6,166 bases of DNA from contig JAKALV010000189.1 in assembly GCA_021824055.1 (NCBI GenBank), forward strand, positions 305 to 6,470, written 5' to 3'. A program made the translations under genes and the position numbers. Position 1 is the stretch's first letter; the number at the start of each line of letters is the position of its first letter. The notes under the pieces are model-generated. The model saw nothing but the letters and a program-made list of their open reading frames with translations, was not told the origin of the DNA and did not search any database. Positions 4,805 through 6,166 of this stretch are shown piece by piece. This DNA is from Acidobacteriota bacterium. Its GTDB lineage: Bacteria; Acidobacteriota; Vicinamibacteria; Vicinamibacterales; SCN-69-37.

Positions 4805-6166
4805 ACGAGCGTACGGAGCTCGCGCTCGAATGGGTGGCCGCGCGCGCCGTCCGCGTCTGGCCGTTTCTGCTGAGCGGCATCATCCTGCTGGTCTCGTGGG
4901 GCCCGCTGCGCGAGATTCACACGCGCGATTTCCGCGCCGATCTGCGCGGCCTCGACACGGTCTGGGTCGCCATCGCCGTGAGCTTCACGGTCGCGAATAT
5001 CGCCGTGATGGGTCTCTATGACGTCGTGGCGTTCCGCCGGACCCGAACGCGCTGGTGGGAGCGATGGCGCTACGGCGCGGTCGCGTTCGCCTGGAGCAAC
5101 TTCCTCACGCTGGGGCCGCTCGCGGGTCCGGCCGTGCGGTTCTGGCTGTACCGGCCGGCGGTGGACGATCTCCACGAGCTGCACAGCGGCGTGCTCTCGG
5201 TCGCCCTCGCGTTTTCGTCGGGCCTGATCGGGTGGATCCTGGCGGTGCTGGCCGGCACGGCGCTCCACGCGAATACCGCGGGACTGATCGCGATCTCGGT
5301 GCCCATGGTCCTCGCGGTGACCGCCGTGGCGCGCTGGAGCGCGGGGCGATGGAAGCGGTTCGCCGAGCGGGCCGCGGGAACGGCCGGGGCGCTGGAGATG
5401 GCCGCGATCGGCTGGCTCGACTGGCTGCTGGCCGGCGCGGCGTTCGTCGCGTGCGTGCACGCAACGAACCTCGACACCGCCACCACGCTGCAGATGCTGC
5501 GCACCTTCTTTCTGGGCCAGGGCATCGGGCTGATCAGCTTCGTGCCCGGCGGTCTCGGCAGCAGCGACGCGTTCTGGATCGCGCATCTGCCGATCGTCAA
5601 GAGCGCGGCGGCCGCCGCCCTCATGGCGTATCGCGCCATCTACTACGTCGGCCCGTGGGCCATCGCCTCCCTGCTCCTGCTGTCATGGGTGAGCCGCCGC
5701 ACCACGCGCCGGCTGGAAATGTCGCGGCGGATCGTGGCCGGGCTGGTCGGCGGGGGCGGCCTGCTCATCCTCATCAGCAGCGCGTCGCCCGCGCTGCAGG
5801 CGCGGTTGCCCCTGACGCGGCAGTTCGTCCCGCTGCTCCTCGTCGAAGCCGGCGTCATGACGGCGGCGTTTGCCGGCCTGCTGCTCATCGTGCTCGCGCG
5901 CGGGCTGGCGCGCGGCTATCGCGCGGCGTTTCGCGGCACGATGATCCTGCTGTCGCTGGGCTGCGCGGCCGCCATCATCAAGGGCCTCGACTGGGAGGAA
6001 GCGTCGATTCTGCTGCTGCTCGCGCTGGCGGCCCGGTCGCAGTCGGCGCTCTTCGACCGGCCCAGCCGCGGACGCTGGCTCGACACGTCGGACCTGGTGC
6101 TCGCTTTCGCCGCCCTCTCGCTCTTCATCGTCTTCGGCACATTCTCGTTCCATCTGAACGCGGCCA
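4801..6166 (+). CDS. mprF: MprF-like aminoacyl-phosphatidylglycerol flippase/synthase, N-terminal part (runs off the window)
   Basis: The frame is open from GTG 4801 to the right edge: 455 complete codons with no stop. About 13 hydrophobic segments are visible (roughly 20-35, 53-78, 91-116, 130-156, 159-177, 199-220, 229-253, 270-297, 311-329, 342-367, 378-394, 401-413, 431-450). Family signatures are FVPGGLGSSDAFW (247-259) and YRAIYY (277-282) in the flippase half. IKGLDWEE (393-400) and the basic loop FDRPSRGRW (418-426) fit the second membrane block that precedes the transferase domain. MprF moves lysine or alanine from aminoacyl-tRNA to phosphatidylglycerol and flips the product outward, lowering negative surface charge and raising resistance to cationic peptides. 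Full-length members are about 850 residues. The cytosolic tRNA-dependent transferase domain would lie beyond 6166, so the amino acid used, and even whether the domain is present, is unseen. Confidence 0.85.
   Translation, partial: MNERTELALEWVAARAVRVWPFLLSGIILLVSWGPLREIHTRDFRADLRGLDTVWVAIAVSFTVANIAVMGLYDVVAFRRTRTRWWERWRYGAVAFAWSNFLTLGPLAGPAVRFWLYRPAVDDLHELHSGVLSVALAFSSGLIGWILAVLAGTALHANTAGLIAISVPMVLAVTAVARWSAGRWKRFAERAAGTAGALEMAAIGWLDWLLAGAAFVACVHATNLDTATTLQMLRTFFLGQGIGLISFVPGGLGSSDAFWIAHLPIVKSAAAAALMAYRAIYYVGPWAIASLLLLSWVSRRTTRRLEMSRRIVAGLVGGGGLLILISSASPALQARLPLTRQFVPLLLVEAGVMTAAFAGLLLIVLARGLARGYRAAFRGTMILLSLGCAAAIIKGLDWEEASILLLLALAARSQSALFDRPSRGRWLDTSDLVLAFAALSLFIVFGTFSFHLNAA

Noticed and set aside
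4648..5586. Minus-strand open frame of 312 codons
   Set aside because: It is antisense to the hydrolase end and the mprF-like gene, both of which have clear family motifs; its composition is low-complexity and charged.
1..6166. CRISPR array, tRNA or rRNA genes
   Set aside because: No regularly spaced direct repeats with spacers, no tRNA-like cloverleaf and no rRNA segments were seen; the only repeats are the 39-bp tandem and the two hairpins.

Overview
The window is GC-rich, with strong G/C preference at third codon positions and tightly packed genes. The gene families suggest a soil-type Acidobacteriota bacterium, perhaps Vicinamibacteria-like. That placement is inference from gene content (a secreted FKBP/sortilin-like propeller protein) and from short GCCGAGCT-type hairpin repeats. 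No rRNA or marker gene is present to test it.

Layout: (1) Positions 1-99 hold the last 32 codons of a GGDEF (diguanylate cyclase) protein on the plus strand. (2) Positions 100-229 are a convergent gap with a short coding-like tail that has no start. (3) Positions 230-3016 (minus) encode a 928-residue exported protein: signal peptide, Pro/Ala linker, complete FKBP-type peptidyl-prolyl isomerase domain, then a large VPS10/sortilin-like beta-propeller with about eleven Asp-boxes. An exact 39-bp tandem duplication lies inside this gene. (4) Positions 3017-3179 contain a -10-like element for that gene and two near-identical hairpin repeats. (5) Positions 3180-3770 (minus) encode an exported protein of unknown function. 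(6) Positions 3771-3997 are a divergent promoter region with a short hairpin resembling an insertion-sequence end. (7) Positions 3998-4804 (plus) encode an exported alpha/beta hydrolase resembling AcvB/VirJ. (8) From 4801 to beyond the right edge (plus) runs an MprF-like multi-pass membrane protein, overlapping the hydrolase by 4 bases.

The most coherent functional unit is the hydrolase-mprF pair. In Agrobacterium and Rhizobium, MprF/LpiA makes aminoacyl-phosphatidylglycerol and the co-encoded AcvB/AtvA, a VirJ-domain periplasmic hydrolase, breaks it down. The arrangement here, with a 4-base overlap and an exported hydrolase, suggests the same make-and-break control of membrane lipid charge. 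The transferase domain needed for synthesis lies outside the window, so this remains inference. The minus-strand genes are both exported proteins and may act in the cell envelope, but nothing in the sequence ties them to the lipid module.
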